Shown piece after piece: positions 35,704 to 48,603 of a stretch of DNA of 64,000 nt; within the stretch, counting starts at the first letter, position 1; every line of letters begins with the position of its first letter. The DNA is from Campylorhamphus procurvoides. Its lineage: Eukaryota; Chordata; Aves; Passeriformes; Dendrocolaptidae. The position numbers and the translations under genes are program-made. Under the pieces are notes generated by a model. The model had not been told where the DNA came from. It did no database searches and saw only the letters and a program-made list of their open reading frames with translations. Where the stretch lies: assembly GCA_013396655.1 (NCBI GenBank), contig WBMV01006289.1:434001-498000 (forward strand), given 5' to 3'.

Positions 35704-38700
35704 GTGAGAGCGGCCAGGATGTGCGGGATGCCAGGGGGCTGCCTGCCCACAGGGCTCTGCCGGGGTGGCAGGGGGCACAGGGGCTCTTCCTACGGCACGT
35801 CCCCTTGATGGACATCTCTTATGGGGACTGGGATTATCCAGCTCTGAACTGGGAGGGAAGGGAGGCTTTATGGAGGTGGCTCACTGGGTACTGCAAGTGG
35901 CTGGGACCCTTAGTGGGGCGAGCGCTGATTCAGTCCCAGACTACCCACTCTGAGCTGGGAATCTCTGCTGGGTGAATTTGGGCTGCCCCAAACCCACCTC
36001 TCCACCTCCGCTGCTCTGAGCAGGAGCACATTGTCGTCAGATCTTAATATTTGCAAAACATGGATGAGCGGAGGAGGAAAAAGGCAGGAAAGAGGTTTTG
36101 CCTCAGAAAGGCAAAACCAGCCCTCTTTAAGTGCCTGTGTTTTGATCACACACGGATTAGCCAGACCTGGCCCCTCCTCACAAGGCTCAGTTCCATGCAG
36201 AGCACTAGCTCTGCCTGGCTTGTGGTACCCATCCTCATCTTCATCCCTCCCTGCCCACCCTGGTGCTTGCCCCCTGAGGGTGTTGGTGCTGCCTCCCAGG
36301 CTGCTCTCAGCCCCTTGGGAGCCCAGGCAAGCTCCAGCCCCCAGCCATTTCCACAGTGATTAGAATCTGGGGTCTCTCTGCGGCATCAGGGCACTCAATG
36401 CTCCATCTAAGGAGGAAGCTGGAGAAAAGACTATACATGTGAATCCCCCAATGAGGATTCTTTTGGGGCTGAAAATGCCTTGGTGTTGGTTTTTGGATGA
36501 GAGTGAGGGGACATTCACTGTCCTGGGGGGAGCTCCAGAGAAGGCACAGCTGAAGTTGTGGCACTGGGGGCTGATGATCCTTGCCCAAAAGCAAGACAAA
36601 ATCCCATCACAGGCACAAACAGGAATGTGGGCATGTGACAGTTTCTTTGTTGGAGAGAAACTTTCTTTGTTTCTTTGTTGTGTCTTTGGGTCATCCTCAT
36701 GACTCCACACTCACCCTGCCTGCTCTCCTGCAGCCTCCTGCGCTATGGGCAGCCAAGCAGCACTCTTCCAGATGTGGGTGATCCACATGTTTCTGCTCTG
36801 CTATCCCCTTTGTTGTCACTCTTCTGGCACTTTATAATACTAAATTTTCTTAATAAAGATCTTCTCCCCCTGTTGCTGTGCTGGTGCTTTCATGTGTTGT
36901 GCCCTCAAATCCTCACTCCTGAAGCCAACCTCACTTAACACTTTTACACGTGGAGTTAGGACTGCGTTTGTCCCATGCACATCGCTTTGCGTTGCTCTAC
37001 AAGGCATTCCAACAGCTGCTTCATTGCCACTCTCAGGAGACCTTCCCACAGGTCCTCACAACTTGTCCCTGAGTACCATACCCAAGGAACACAATATCTG
37101 CTCCTCGGCCACTGACCCCCTTCTCCCCATGCATGTGATGTTTAACAGCACTGTCCCAGCCTGTGTTCCCATAGCACCATCCCCACAGTTGTGTGCTACC
37201 TTTCCCACACTGTCATTCATGAGATGACCTTCCCCCCTGCAGCTTCCTGGTGTCTGGAAAGCCCACCCAAGATCCCCTGCAGACCCAAGGAGCTGGTACC
37301 TACTGACTCCCCACAGCACGTGCCTGCTGGCCTCTTTGGATAGGTTGGAAGGAATCTCTTCCTACGGCCAGAGCTGCCTTGACTCCTCTCCAATAGACCA
37401 TATTTGTCCATGTGTCCACCATGGATCTGACAGAGCTGCTGCTGACATGCCCACAGAGCATCACACTTGAAGCTTTATGCCTCCTTTAATCCCCTCTGGA
37501 GCTTTTTCCCCCTCAAGGGGCATTTCCTCTGGCACCTCCCTGCCCTCAGGCACAGCAGCACCTTTAGCTTGCAACTATAGCTTTAACTCCTTTGAGCTTC
37601 TATTTTTGTTTTGTTTTTAAAGCTGGAGTGTCTCCTGGCCCTCCCCAGCAGCCTTCTTGCTCTTGATGTGTTTGACAGAGCCCATATTTTCTATTAATGC
37701 TTCTTGGAAGCTGTTTCTCAGACTTTTTCTTGGCATTCTCCCATCTGTTCTCACACTTAACCTTCCACCGTTTACGGTCCTCTTGCTCTTTCTCACTCAG
37801 CCGCAGCTGGGTTTTTTTGAAGGATGCCTTTTTGTTTATAGCTGCCTTTTTTACCCTGCTGTTTAGCCTTTGCTGAAGCCTTGCTTGAAAGCTTGTAATC
37901 CATCTCCTGGAGGATGCCAAGATGGTGTCTTTAAATAGCTCTTCCCTCCCTCAGCCTGCAGGCTCTCAGCCCACTCCTGTCCTTCCTTTAAGCAACCTTC
38001 CTCACCTCTGCTGTCTCTAGGGATTTCATAAAGCTCCCACAGCCAGGACTTGCTCTGGTGCAGGGGGGAGGTTCTTGCTGCTGTCCCCACACCAGGACTT
38101 GAGGGCTCCAGCAGGGTGGGCAGCCACTAGTGGTCCATTGACAGCCAGGGATGGAACAGGATGGAGCCATTCAAAGAGTAGTGGGGCTGCAAAATATATC
38201 TAACAGCACAGCCTGAAGAAAGGGGGCCCCAGGGCTGAATTTAAATGGAGCCCCATTAATGTGCAGGGTGTGGGGCTCAGCTGGGGCTGCTCAGGAGCAT
38301 TAAGGACTATCAGTGTACCTTTGAGCCCGAGAGATGTTGGCTGTAAGTCACTGTCAGAGAATGAGAATCAGAGAAGGATTTTGAACCAGGTCTGAGGGAT
38401 CCCCAGGAGAGCACTTGCAGCTGAGTGAAACTACCATCAATTGCATCCAAACCTTGAGTGGGTGTTGGCTCATCCACACCAGGGTAGGAGGGTACCCAAG
38501 CCCTGCTCAAACCACAGCAGAGTCCTGGTCCTGTATTCCCACCTCTTTAGGTCATTATGGGCTAGATTTGACTCTTGGTGCCCCTGCTCCCAGCACAGCT
38601 CGTGTTATCTCCCTACTTGGTTGGGACCCCCTTGCATCCACCATCGTTGTTTCAGAGGTGGGCAACACCTTCCCCTTACTCTTCCCCCCTTGTCCTGCCA

Positions 38701-41700
38701 GTTGAACCTCCCATGATCAGGTACTTGGTCCAGTTTCCTGAAGGATGCACAGCACCCAGCACCAGCAGCAGGTTGGCCATGTCAATATCCCCAGCTCTAC
38801 CCTCTCGAATGGTGGGCTGTGGCAGGGAGACACACAGGGTGGCAGCCAGCACTTCTACTCAGCCCCAATTGGAGAGATTCTCTGTGAGTCCATGTGTCCC
38901 CTTCCCTGCAGGGATCTATAGCCACAGCCACTGATGTCTGGGAAAGCAAAGCCAAGGGAGAGGCCATCCTGCCCCATCAGCTCTCCTGAGGTACCCTTTG
39001 CACCCACCCATGGCTTTGGTGCTAATGGGGCTGCAGCTCCTGCCCACTTCACCTGCTCCCCATCGCTGCAGCTGTGCCATCCCCTCAGGTCAGGGCCATG
39101 CCATGAGTGTCCCAGCATGTCAGTGGTGGAGAGCAGGGTGCCAAGGGGCACCTGAGGCTTGAGGCTTGCCAGCCCTAGGGACTGGACATCAGGAACCAGC
39201 TCTGACTCCACGCATTTATCTACATTTTATTTGTTTGTTAGAGGGAGCAGGACAAACGGTGCATGGCAGCATCCCTCTCCCAGACACCTCTGAGTGGGAG
39301 CATGGCGACCTCATCACCCTTTGCCTGAGGTCCTGGTCTTTCCAAGAGTCAAGTTTTCTCAGAAGCACTAGCAATAGGAACTGTCCCTGTAGCCGCTGAC
39401 ATTTTCCATGAAAACAGTTGGGTTTCTGTGTGTGTGCTGTCCCATGCCGTACACCCCCGGCAGGTGGTCCGTGCAGCCCCAAACTGAGCTGCTTGCTCCA
39501 GCTGACCCTGCTGTCTTCTTTCATGTAAGAGTGGCTGGTTAGAGGCACGTTTCTGCAGATGAAGTGGGGGGCAGCAGGCGGGGAGCAGAGCAGACACCCC
39601 TGCGACAGGTCTCAAAAAGTTACCCATGGGGACTGGCGGGTGGAAACCAAAACACAGAGAGACTTTTACAAGGAGGGAAAAAATTAAAGGAATTGAAATA
39701 AAATAGCAGACATAGCAAAGGGAGCGATCATCCACAGAGGGCTTGTGAAAATAAACAGCAGAGAAGAAAATTGCAGGGAGCCCTGAAGCCAGGGAGCTGC
39801 AGCCTGACTTTGCCAGCCATGACAAAAGCTGGCCTGTGAGGAGCAGCGTGTCCCCTTGCTCTTCTTCACCTCCTGGACCAGCAAGATGACCTGGAAGCCA
39901 CTAAATGTTGCGATGCCAGGGAAAAGTCTTACCCTGCAAAGATGGGGCTTGGGGGGTGTGTTTTGAACCCTTTATTTCTTCACTCTTATGCAGTACACCT
40001 CAGTGTCCCCTGCAAAAGCTCAGCTTGCTCCTGCTACCACCACTAAACTGCTTTGGGGGGAGCCTCCTCAGCAGTTTTAGATGCTCAGGACCTCATTGCA
40101 AATTGTATTGTGCAAAAAGGAACATTCTGGGAGACATCTGGGCCTGCTGTAAAGCCTCAGGACCCCTCTTGTCTCTGCATCCTCCAAAGAGAAGTCTGAG
40201 GTGTGGCCTGGGGGCAATGGGAACTGGCACACAGCCTTCAGCTCCTGATGAAACCCTTCTTCCCCCTGTGCTCCAGGGAAGGCAGCACCCAAGACATGCC
40301 TATTTGGAGGACCTTTCCCATTGCAGATATAAGGCTTATGTATTACCTATAGGCATGCTGTATATATATGTGTGTATTGATAAGGGCACCCTGCTACAGA
40401 GTGGGACAGGGCTCGGTGGGGCAGGCACTGCTGTGCAGCCCAGCACAGCACCCTGGAGGCAGCTCCTTCACCTCTTCCCCAGCACTTCTTCAGCCTCATC
40501 ACTATAGAGACTGAGTGCAGCACACACGTCCCTAATTCACCATTAGAGCAGCCTGCCAGCTCTGCTGATACAATTATTGCAGCCACAGATGGGGACAGAG
40601 CGAAGGGATCAAGATCAAGAGCTGCAGCTAATGTGGAGTGCCCAGTTTGAAAAACCACAGCCAGGCACAGCTTTTACAGCATTAGGGTCCCTTTGTTCAT
40701 CTGTAATTAATTACAGAGCTTTGTACCCTACAAGTGGCAGTGCCGGGGTCCCCATGGGGACAGGGTAGGGACTGTGAATGTCCCCACTGCCCCGGTCCTC
40801 TGCCTGACCTGTCTCTGCTCCTCCCCTCCTGCAGGGCCAAGGAGATCAAGATGAAACTGGGCACACTGCTCCAGAAGCCAGACTCAACCATTGACTTCAT
40901 TATCCCCTACCCCGAGAAGCCGGAGAAGCCACCCAAGGCCCAGAAGTGAGTACTGTGCCAGGGTGGGCTGTGCTGGCACCTGTGCCCAGCCAGTGGGGCA
41001 GATACAAGCCCTTTTGGGATGCTGTGGGGGGGCACAGCAGGCTCCAAGTGGCAGGCAGCTCATGGCATGCTCCTTGTGGCCTGACTGCTCAGTACAGGCT
41101 CAGGAAGTTATGTCAGGGCAGCATGAGACATATCAGGCAATACAGCTCTATGGAAACTAGATTTCCCATGGAAACTCAATTTATTTTTGATGAGATTTCA
41201 TGTTATTGGATAAAGGTTTTCCCAGAGGCATATGGCACTTGGACTTCTCTGAGTCACCTGCCTCAGCCCAGAGGTGCCAGCCTTCATGGCCATCTGGCTT
41301 TGGGACGAAAGCGTGTCCCTGAGCTGGGTGTGTGACCGTATGGTGTGATGCCTGCTCTGGGCAGCTCTGGGGTGATGGCACCTCCTCACCTGATTGCCTT
41401 TGGCCTGAGCCACTGCTCTCTGGCACCAAGCTGGTGTATAATATTGGCTCTGTTTTATCAACACCACTTGAAGCACATGAAACATTAGTTATTTTGCCTG
41501 CTAATCCAGGCTGTGGAGGGTGATATGCAAGGGGATGCTTGCTGGCACAGTGCCTGCTCACCTCAGTGCTGCCTGGCAAGAGCTGCCCAGGTCGAGCAGG
41601 GCAGACAGAGCCCCAGTGGATGGTGCAGTTTGCACTGTGTCACTGCCATGCCCCAGATGCCTCTGTGATGGAGACACATTTGTCCCCATTAGCAGACCCC

Positions 41701-44123
41701 ACAGACAGCCGGAGAACATCCTCACTCCCCACAGCCTGGAGGAGTTGTTTTCTCCTGCACTGCAATGTTGTGCAGCCTTGTCATCGCTCACCTGTCAGCA
41801 TCTCGCTTGCTGTTAATATCATCCCTGGGACATTCAGATAATGGGAAAGTGAATTTGGTAGTTTCCAGGAAATCTGGATTGTATTGGGTTGCTGCAGCGA
41901 TGCTTCCCCTCACAGGGGTATGAAGTCACCTGGTAGGAACACGGGGGTGGGAGTGTAGGCATGGGGATGGGGAAGGCAGGGCAAGGAAAGTTTTAGATCC
42001 TTGATAAAAGTGCAGATGCAATTCGAGGTCCAGAAAGTGAATGACCAGAACCCCTGTTGTGGTCCTTACTTCTGGATACTAACAGTTTGATGAAAAGTGA
42101 GGCGTGGTACCCACCCTGAGCAAGCCTTGCTTTCCTGCTGTTCCCCTCTCCCTGCTGGAGCCACCTGGGCAGCAGCACCTGCACTTCCCCCAGACCCAAC
42201 ACTGAAGCACCAGACTGTCCTGCCTATGCTCCCTGGGTTGCTCTGCTCGCCCACAGGGCTTCAGCCTGACATGTGGTCCCTGTGGCAGCAAAACAAGTAG
42301 TTGCACAGGATCCTCCCTTGCCTTCCACAGCCAACACTGGGCATTGTCCCAGTGGGACATGGGGCAGGAGCCATGAGCCCAGGGCAGCTTGGTCAAACTC
42401 CCTGGGGGTTAAATAAAACAACAAAAAGAACCCCACAAACCAAAAAACCCTCAAAACTCTTCAGTCACATTGCAAGCATTGCACTGAAAAATACATTTAA
42501 AAATAAAAACAAAACAAAACAAAAAAAAGGAGGAAGAACCACACAGCTGGAAAACACTGGAGGTTTCCACTGGGAAGGGTGCCGAGGCCATTGTCCTGCC
42601 CTGCCTAGGGGCGTGGGAACGGGACAGGCAGGCTCTGGGAGTGGAGGACACTGACCCCAGCCCCAGCAGCACAGGGTTGGAATGACCAAGCCCCTGTGCC
42701 CCCTGCCAGCAGGGAGCATTCTTCCTCACCCCAGCAGGAAAACATAGAGATGCATCCCAGCCGCCTGCAGTTCCTCCCACACACAGGCAGCAAGGTGAGG
42801 AAGAGATCTCTGGCTGCACAGGGGACTTGCTTTGCAAGCCAGCCACATCTCTGCTCAAACATGGAGGAATTCTCCTGCCCAGCCCCATTCTTACCTGCCC
42901 TGGCACTCGGCTCTCCCCAGGAGGAGGGCACTCATGCTGTGATGCAGCAGCATCCCCATTCCATCCCCAGACCATCACCTTCACTCTGCACGTCTCTGCA
43001 GTTTGTTACTCCATTTCTCCCCACTGTTAAAGGAATTATTTAAAAAGCTGGAGCTCAGACTGGGGCAGTGGGGTAAGCATGGACCTGGGCTTTCTTCACT
43101 CTCTTCAGGCCATCACCAGAGGAGGCTCTGCAGTGGCGTGACTCCTTGGAGAAGCTCCTGCAAAACCCCTGTAAGTTCACATCCCCGTGTGGTTGGTCAC
43201 CTCCATTCTTTCCACATCCCCCCTGTTATTTGTCCCCCTTGGCACCACCAGTGCTCAGCAAGGGCTTGGCCCCCCCACAGACGGGCTCGCCAGCTTCCTC
43301 AGCTTCCTGCGCTCCGAGTTCAGCGAGGAGAATGCTGAGTTTTGGGTGGCCTGTGAGGACTACAAGAAAACTAAGTCCCCTGTGAAGATGGCAGAGAAGG
43401 CCAAGAAGATCTATGAGGAGTTCATCCAGACTGAGGCACCCAAAGAGGTCAGTGTCCATGGGGCAGGAGATGGTACTGGGAGGGGTGAGGTTGCTGCACT
43501 GTTGGCTGCCATCCCAAAGGGTGATGGCTGCAGGGCACCTTATGCTATGGCTGGAGGTCTTGGAGGCCTGTACTCTTGGCAAAGGTCAGCCCCATCCCCA
43601 CGTGCTGCATTCCCACCCTTCACAGCCCTGGTGCCCTTGTTTGCATGCTCAGCTTCTGCTGCGGTTTCCTACCATGGGCACCTCCAACACATGCCTGTCC
43701 CCCTCTTACCCACAGAGGGCTGACATTAATTATAAGGGGTAATAATGTACAGTAATCTTTCTCCACAAGTTAGCTTTGCAGCAGGACCAGACCTCATTCT
43801 TACATCTTTGCCACTAGTAATTCCTCCAGAGAAACTAACCTGCTTCAGTCCCTCCCCATACCCTTTGTATGGTTGTTGGCGGGACAGAGCAGGTGAAGGG
43901 AAATGCCATCACCCATCCCTTCAAAGGCAAGGTCCCCATCCCTCTTACACTCCTATCACAGGTGAACATCGACCACTTCACCAAGGCTGTGACTATGAAG
44001 AACCTGGTGGAGCCGTCATCGACCAGCTTTGACATGGCCCAGAAGAGGATCTTTGCCCTGATGGAGAAAGACTCCCTGCCCAGATTTGTGCGGTCGGAGT
44101 TTTATCAGGAGTTAATTAAGTAG
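35660..44123 (+). CDS. RGS5: RGS5, regulator of G-protein signalling 5, complete
   Basis: RGS5 accelerates GTP hydrolysis by Gi and Gq alpha subunits and marks pericytes and vascular smooth muscle in mammals. Five exons (35660-35703, 40835-40945, 43109-43170, 43281-43447, 43962-44123) have consensus splice sites and matching phases and give 181 aa, the human length. The start [20 protein letters not shown] is the amphipathic N-terminal membrane helix; the RGS box spans roughly residues 64-180, with [17 protein letters not shown] and [18 protein letters not shown]. Met-Cys at the start is the oxygen- and nitric-oxide-sensitive Arg/N-degron shared by RGS4, RGS5 and RGS16. It lies tail to tail with RGS4. 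Confidence 0.97.
35704..40834 (+). other. RGS5: RGS5 intron 1
   Basis: This 5.1-kb intron has no recognised exon or repeat family. The only notable item is a Lys/Arg-rich minus-strand ORF at 37600-37920 described separately. Confidence 0.7.
37600..37920 (-). other. unidentified Lys/Arg-rich ORF inside RGS5 intron 1
   Basis: The 106-aa frame includes [40 protein letters not shown] and [19 protein letters not shown]. The composition is that of a coiled or nucleic-acid-binding peptide and is unlike the surrounding noise ORFs. There is no supported promoter or splicing. I do not recognise a family; it may be a fragment of an old processed copy. Confidence 0.2.
40835..40945 (+). CDS. RGS5: RGS5 exon 2
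   Basis: This 111-base exon encodes [20 protein letters not shown] through [11 protein letters not shown]. Human RGS5 has the same pattern (IPYNEKPEKPAKTQ). Confidence 0.97.
43109..43170 (+). CDS. RGS5: RGS5 exon 3
   Basis: This 62-base exon encodes [20 protein letters not shown]. It is the same size as RGS4 exon 3. Confidence 0.97.
43281..43447 (+). CDS. RGS5: RGS5 exon 4, core of the RGS box
   Basis: This 167-base exon encodes [20 protein letters not shown] and continues to FIQTEAPKE. It carries the SEEN loop whose Asn contacts the G-alpha switch regions. It is the same size as RGS4 exon 4. Confidence 0.97.
43962..44123 (+). CDS. RGS5: RGS5 exon 5
   Basis: This 162-base coding part encodes [20 protein letters not shown] through SEFYQELIK and stop TAG. 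Confidence 0.97.
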   Translation: MNIDHFTKAVTMKNLVEPSSTSFDMAQKRIFALMEKDSLPRFVRSEFYQELIK

Positions 44124-45292
44124 CAATGTGGCAGGGCTGTGCGAGGCGTCCCCACTGCTTCTATCTAAACACCCGCCCCTTCTCCTACAGCTGCTTTGCT
44201 TTCTTCATACCACCCTAGAAGAGCACCCAGGGGTGTTGCTAAACATCTCTCCCCAAGCTTTGGATTGTCAGGTGTTCTGGTGTTTCCTCTCTTACTGTCT
44301 CTTTCCTCTCCCACAAAAGACCAATTTGCAAAAATTCCCTGCAGTTGGGATCCCCAAGGGTGTTGGAGCAGCCCCAGCTTCACAGTGACCAGGAGCCACT
44401 CAGGCACATCCCTGGCACTGCGAAGCTTGGCATTAGCTGGAGGCTCTGAGGTGCCAACTCGGCCTTCTTTCGACATGACAATTTTTCTCAGAGTTTTACC
44501 CCTATTGCTGGTTTGACCCAGGCTCGCTCCCTCCTCCCAACCCTCGCTCCCTCTTCAGCCAGGGTGCTGCTGAGACTGCGCAGGTACCCTACAGGTTCTT
44601 CCCTCCCTGGCCAAGGCACAGGGTGAGACGTGTCCACTGCCTGATTGGCAGTGTCTTCAGAAAGCAGCCGACCAGCAGGCACAGAGACAGCTGCACAGGG
44701 ATGGGGGCATGGCAGGGACAGTGTGACAGTTGTACAGCAGGGATGGCAGGGATGGCACAACCAGGGTGCTTCAGGGTGCACTTGGCTGGCACCAGGGGTG
44801 AGCAGAGCGAGCCTGCAGCACCTCTCCCCCAGCAGCTCTGCTCAGTCAGCTGTTAGACAGCCTGTTTGCTTCACACTAAAGACAGTAAAGAGGATAAAAC
44901 GAGATCTCTTTGTCTGAAACACCAGGACAGTTTAGCAACCCAGAACTCCTGCTCTCTCCAACCTTTGCACGACGTCCTGAGTGCCCAGTCCACAGCCTGT
45001 GCCATGTCCCAGTGCCAGTGCACAGCCCACATAGGGCTGGTGCCTGCGGTGTGCTGGGATGGCAGCTCCAGGGGTTGTTGCAGGGGTTTCTTGCTCCAGT
45101 TGCTTCTCTCTGCAGTAGGCACACCAAAGTGATACTTCTGCACAAACCCAACCGAGGGGCATTGATCAGAGGAGGGGGGAAAGTCATGCTGGGTGGGAAA
45201 AAAGCTGAAATTGCAGCTGTTCAGATCCAATTTGAAAAATCCAAACCCAAAAAACTAAAACCAAACTCAAAACTATCATTCAAAATATGAAA

Positions 45293-45298
45293 AATAAA
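45293..45298 (+). terminator. RGS5: candidate RGS5 poly(A) signal AATAAA
   Basis: AATAAA lies about 1.17 kb after the RGS5 stop. Human RGS5 has a long 3' UTR, so more distal sites are possible. Confidence 0.45.
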
Positions 45299-46904
45299 CC
45301 CCTGGATTCTTGAACAGATGCAAACTGCTGAGTTTGTGTAGCCTGGATCTCTCTCTCCTGTCTCCTCCCATCTGCCAAGGACAGGTGTTTTCATAGGCTG
45401 ATTTTTAAAAGACCAGCTCTTTTCTAATGATTCAAAGCAAGCCCACTGCTAACAGAATAAATCATACCTGAGGATGGGGCAAGGGCATACATGAAAAGCA
45501 GCTGAGATCTCATTTCAGCCTCCAGGCAAATGTGATGAACCCCTGCTCAATGAGGCGTCTGTTTCATCCCTGTGATGGTTTCCTGGTGCAGCATCCACTG
45601 GGTGGGTCATGGCTTGCAAGGAGCTGCTTCAGCCGGCAACCTGACCAATGCCAGCAAAATAACCTGTGTCCGTGTTTCCTCCAGGCATCCCGGACCAGCC
45701 CTCTTCCCCGGGCTGCTCGGCCTCTCTGCAAGTCATGGGATTCCATGCAAAATGCAGTAATATAAACAACGAGTTTGCCAGTCTCTTCAAGACTTTAAAA
45801 ATCTGATCAAAACCCCACCAGCCCCAAATATTTACACGTTGTCACTATGGTGATGAAAAAAAATACATCCCGATCTGCAGGAAGTGGGCTATGTTTTCTA
45901 GGCAGGAGTGGGGAGGCAGGGAAAGGATGGAGGCAGTCACAAACGTGACTATAAAAAAACAAAACCACTGGAGCAAAAGGTCTGGGAAAGTTGGTGCTGG
46001 AGCAGCAGGGGTGAATGCAGGGGGTGGCTTGGGTGGCCCCAAAGAGCCCAGCAGAGCCCATGAGCAGCAGGAGGGTCCCATCAAAAGGGCACAGGATCCC
46101 CCAGCAGTGCCCACTACTCAGAGCTGGGGAGGCAGGAGCAGGGCTGGATGTGGGATGGAGGGCTTGGCCAGCCCCTCTGCTGCAGGGTGCTCCCCCCACC
46201 TCTGCCTACACGTGCTCCCTGCACTTTCCCAACATCTCCATGAACTGGTGTCAATACAGGCGGGTTCAGCACGTTCAAGCTCCTTACTTATAGTGTGACT
46301 CAGAAATGCAAAACCAAACAGGCTTCCCTGCAGAAAGACCTAGATCTTTCATTTCTACTTAATCCTTTGGCAGCTATTTCCAGATTCCCTCACGTGTTTC
46401 ACAGTTAAATGCCACCACCAAGGCCATAAGGTCGGGATGCTGCTGGAGGCTATCTTGCTATGCACCATCAAAACCTGAGACGTCAATAGTGGCAACAGCA
46501 ATGCGTGGGGCAGGGAGAAGGTGTCTAGGTATGTATGTGCTGAAAAGAAAGGTGGAGGCTGGATTCAGGAGAGATGAGACAGCTCTACTGGAAATCCCTC
46601 CCTGGCTCAATTTCTGCTAAAATGCTGGAAGTCTGTTTTGGGGGCTCCCAGTGGTCTACTGGGTGGCCATAAAATGTGGCCCCTGAAGAATTTTGGAGCT
46701 CTTGGGAAGTTGTGTTTGTGTAGAAGGGTCATTTGGCTAATTATTCGGGTAGGCTTTCCCAGAAAGGTGGCAATGCCTGTACCCAGCCCATGGCCCAGCC
46801 TTCCACAGGCCCAGAGGTATTTACTGTTAGGCTGATACCAACCATCATATTTCTGGTAGGAAATACTTTGTGTATTTTATCATTTTTGCTCTCTTGAAAT
46901 ATGA

Positions 46905-46990
46905 CATATATAGCACTACACACAACACATACATCTGTATTCCTATAGTCATATATAAGTATACACATACACATATACATACATACTCAT
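46905..46990. repeat. TA/CA-rich microsatellite
   Basis: An impure run of ATATA, ACACA and ATACAT units, such as TATACACATACACATATACA. It is degenerate, not a clean repeat. Confidence 0.7.
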
Positions 46991-48087
46991 AATGTGGGCA
47001 TCTGGATCTCCTGTGAGTCAGAGAGTCAAAAAGTAGTTTCTGGATATTGTGCTTGGAGTCCATCACAGAGATGAGTGTGTGTGGGTTTAGTGTGGTCCCA
47101 GACCCTCTTGAAGGAAACCTTGGCCATCCACCCAAGTGAACACGAAGATGCATCCTCCAAAACATCCTCTGGAACCACCCCGTGCCCACAGCCCCGGTGC
47201 ATCCTGGCGCCTGAGCTGGTGCAGGAGGCAGGTCTCGTGCTCTCTGCGGGACCCCAACCCCTGCCGTGGGGCAAGGCAACCCCACGCTGCAGCCAGGGTG
47301 CCCAGGCACCAGGCACTGCCTCCACACCTCCCCAGCGCCCAGTCTCTGCCACGGGGACTTGGAGAAAACCTGCATCCCTGGGATCAGAACTGGGGGACGG
47401 TTTGCTGTGTGTTTTATGGTGGCTTCAGTGACCAGAAGCCTTGCATCTCGCCAGCCGTGGTGTGAACAGCTCTTGCCCCACATGCTGAGGCAGGGCTCTG
47501 CCAGTGCTGCCCAGTCCCAGCCTTGGGGACTGCCAAAGCCTGCGAGACAGTGGCAGCCACAGGGCTGAGGGTGTCCCAGGGCTCATCCAGGCTACCCCCA
47601 GGCCTTGGTCACTGCCTGGAGGGTGCTGTGTGCTGTGGCCACCATCAGGAAGGAGGAACAGCTGCTCACACCCATGAGGAGGTTTTTGGTCTGAAGTTCT
47701 CTGTGTAATTTCCACTAGAGATCTTCACGTGGGGAAGACATGAGGCGCTGGTGTGCAGAGGAACTGGTTGTGTTAACCCATATTCTTGTACCACTCAGTA
47801 ATCCACACATAAACATGTATTTCTGCTACTATCTCAATGGACTGTTTATTTCATCTCTGTGCACTGAGGGTGCAGTGTTTCCCTACCCTCTACAGGGCAC
47901 TCCCAAAACTTGTGCCCTAAAGTCCTGGCAAGACCAAAGGCAGCTCTGAATGCTTCTGCTGAATGATGTGATGGTTCTAAGTAAACTGAAAAGGGAATAA
48001 AAGTATCACCCCAGGAGGCTGATCCAGCAGAAACTGCCCATGGCCAGTGCCACACAGACACTCCCAGCCCCAAGCCTGGGTGCTGCC

Positions 48088-48312
48088 TCAGGCTTTGGCT
48101 CGCAGGATCAGCTCACACTCCAGCAGCAGCAGCTGCGGAGCCACAGGGGCTGAGCAAGGGCCAGCCCTGCTCACAGTGTCTGGGCTGAGGGACAGGTTCT
48201 GCTCTGAGTTAAAACGTGTTCCCCTCTGGAGCTCAGCTGGTAAAGCATCTGCAGCAAGGAGGTACTCCTTGATGTTGATGTTCCCCACTCCAAAGCTGTT
48301 AAGGGGTGCCTC
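48088..48312 (-). other. possible unidentified terminal exon
   Basis: After a TTAACAG acceptor at about 48313 the minus-strand frame reads FGVGNINIKEYLLAADALPA and continues without interruption to ECELILRAKA and a stop. An AATAAA on the same strand occurs near 47845-47850. No upstream partner exon or family similarity was found. It lies just beyond the likely RGS4 3' end. Confidence 0.2.
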
Positions 48313-48597
48313 ACAGTCACCCCAGACCCTTAGAAGAGATGGGTGGTCCCGGTGCTGAGCTGGTAGTCAGGCACAGCACAGACCCCTAAAGCCCCACATC
48401 CCCCAGGCTTGTGGTGCCAAGAGTGTCTGAAGGGTATAATGGCAGTTTCATCACCTGCTTCACCTTTCTGTGACTCAACCTCTGAGTGAAGCCACATGTA
48501 AAATGACTCTTTAGAGCAACCTTGGCCAATGAATTAGATCTTCATGGTTTTTCTTTGGTTCAGCAATGGCATTTTAGAAGGGACTAACGCAAACATT

Positions 48598-48603
48598 TTT
48601 ATT
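48598..48603 (-). terminator. RGS4: candidate RGS4 poly(A) signal AATAAA
   Basis: TTTATT on the plus strand gives AATAAA on the minus strand about 1.5 kb after the RGS4 stop. A long 3' UTR is usual for RGS4. ORFs in 48600-50100 would then be UTR sequence. Confidence 0.5.

Larger units (their letters stand above)
45299..48597. other. RGS5-RGS4 tail-to-tail interval
   Basis: Apart from a microsatellite at 46905-46990, I see no gene. A 212-aa minus-strand ORF at 46845-47483 runs into the microsatellite and looks spurious. A minus-strand frame at 48088-48310 is described separately. Confidence 0.55.

Noticed and set aside
42500..42531. AAAAC-rich run in RGS5 intron 2
   Set aside because: A simple A-rich stretch without an adjoining recognisable retroelement body.
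46845..47483. 212-aa minus-strand ORF
   Set aside because: Its end is the translation of a TA/CA microsatellite, and the rest has no motif or supported start.
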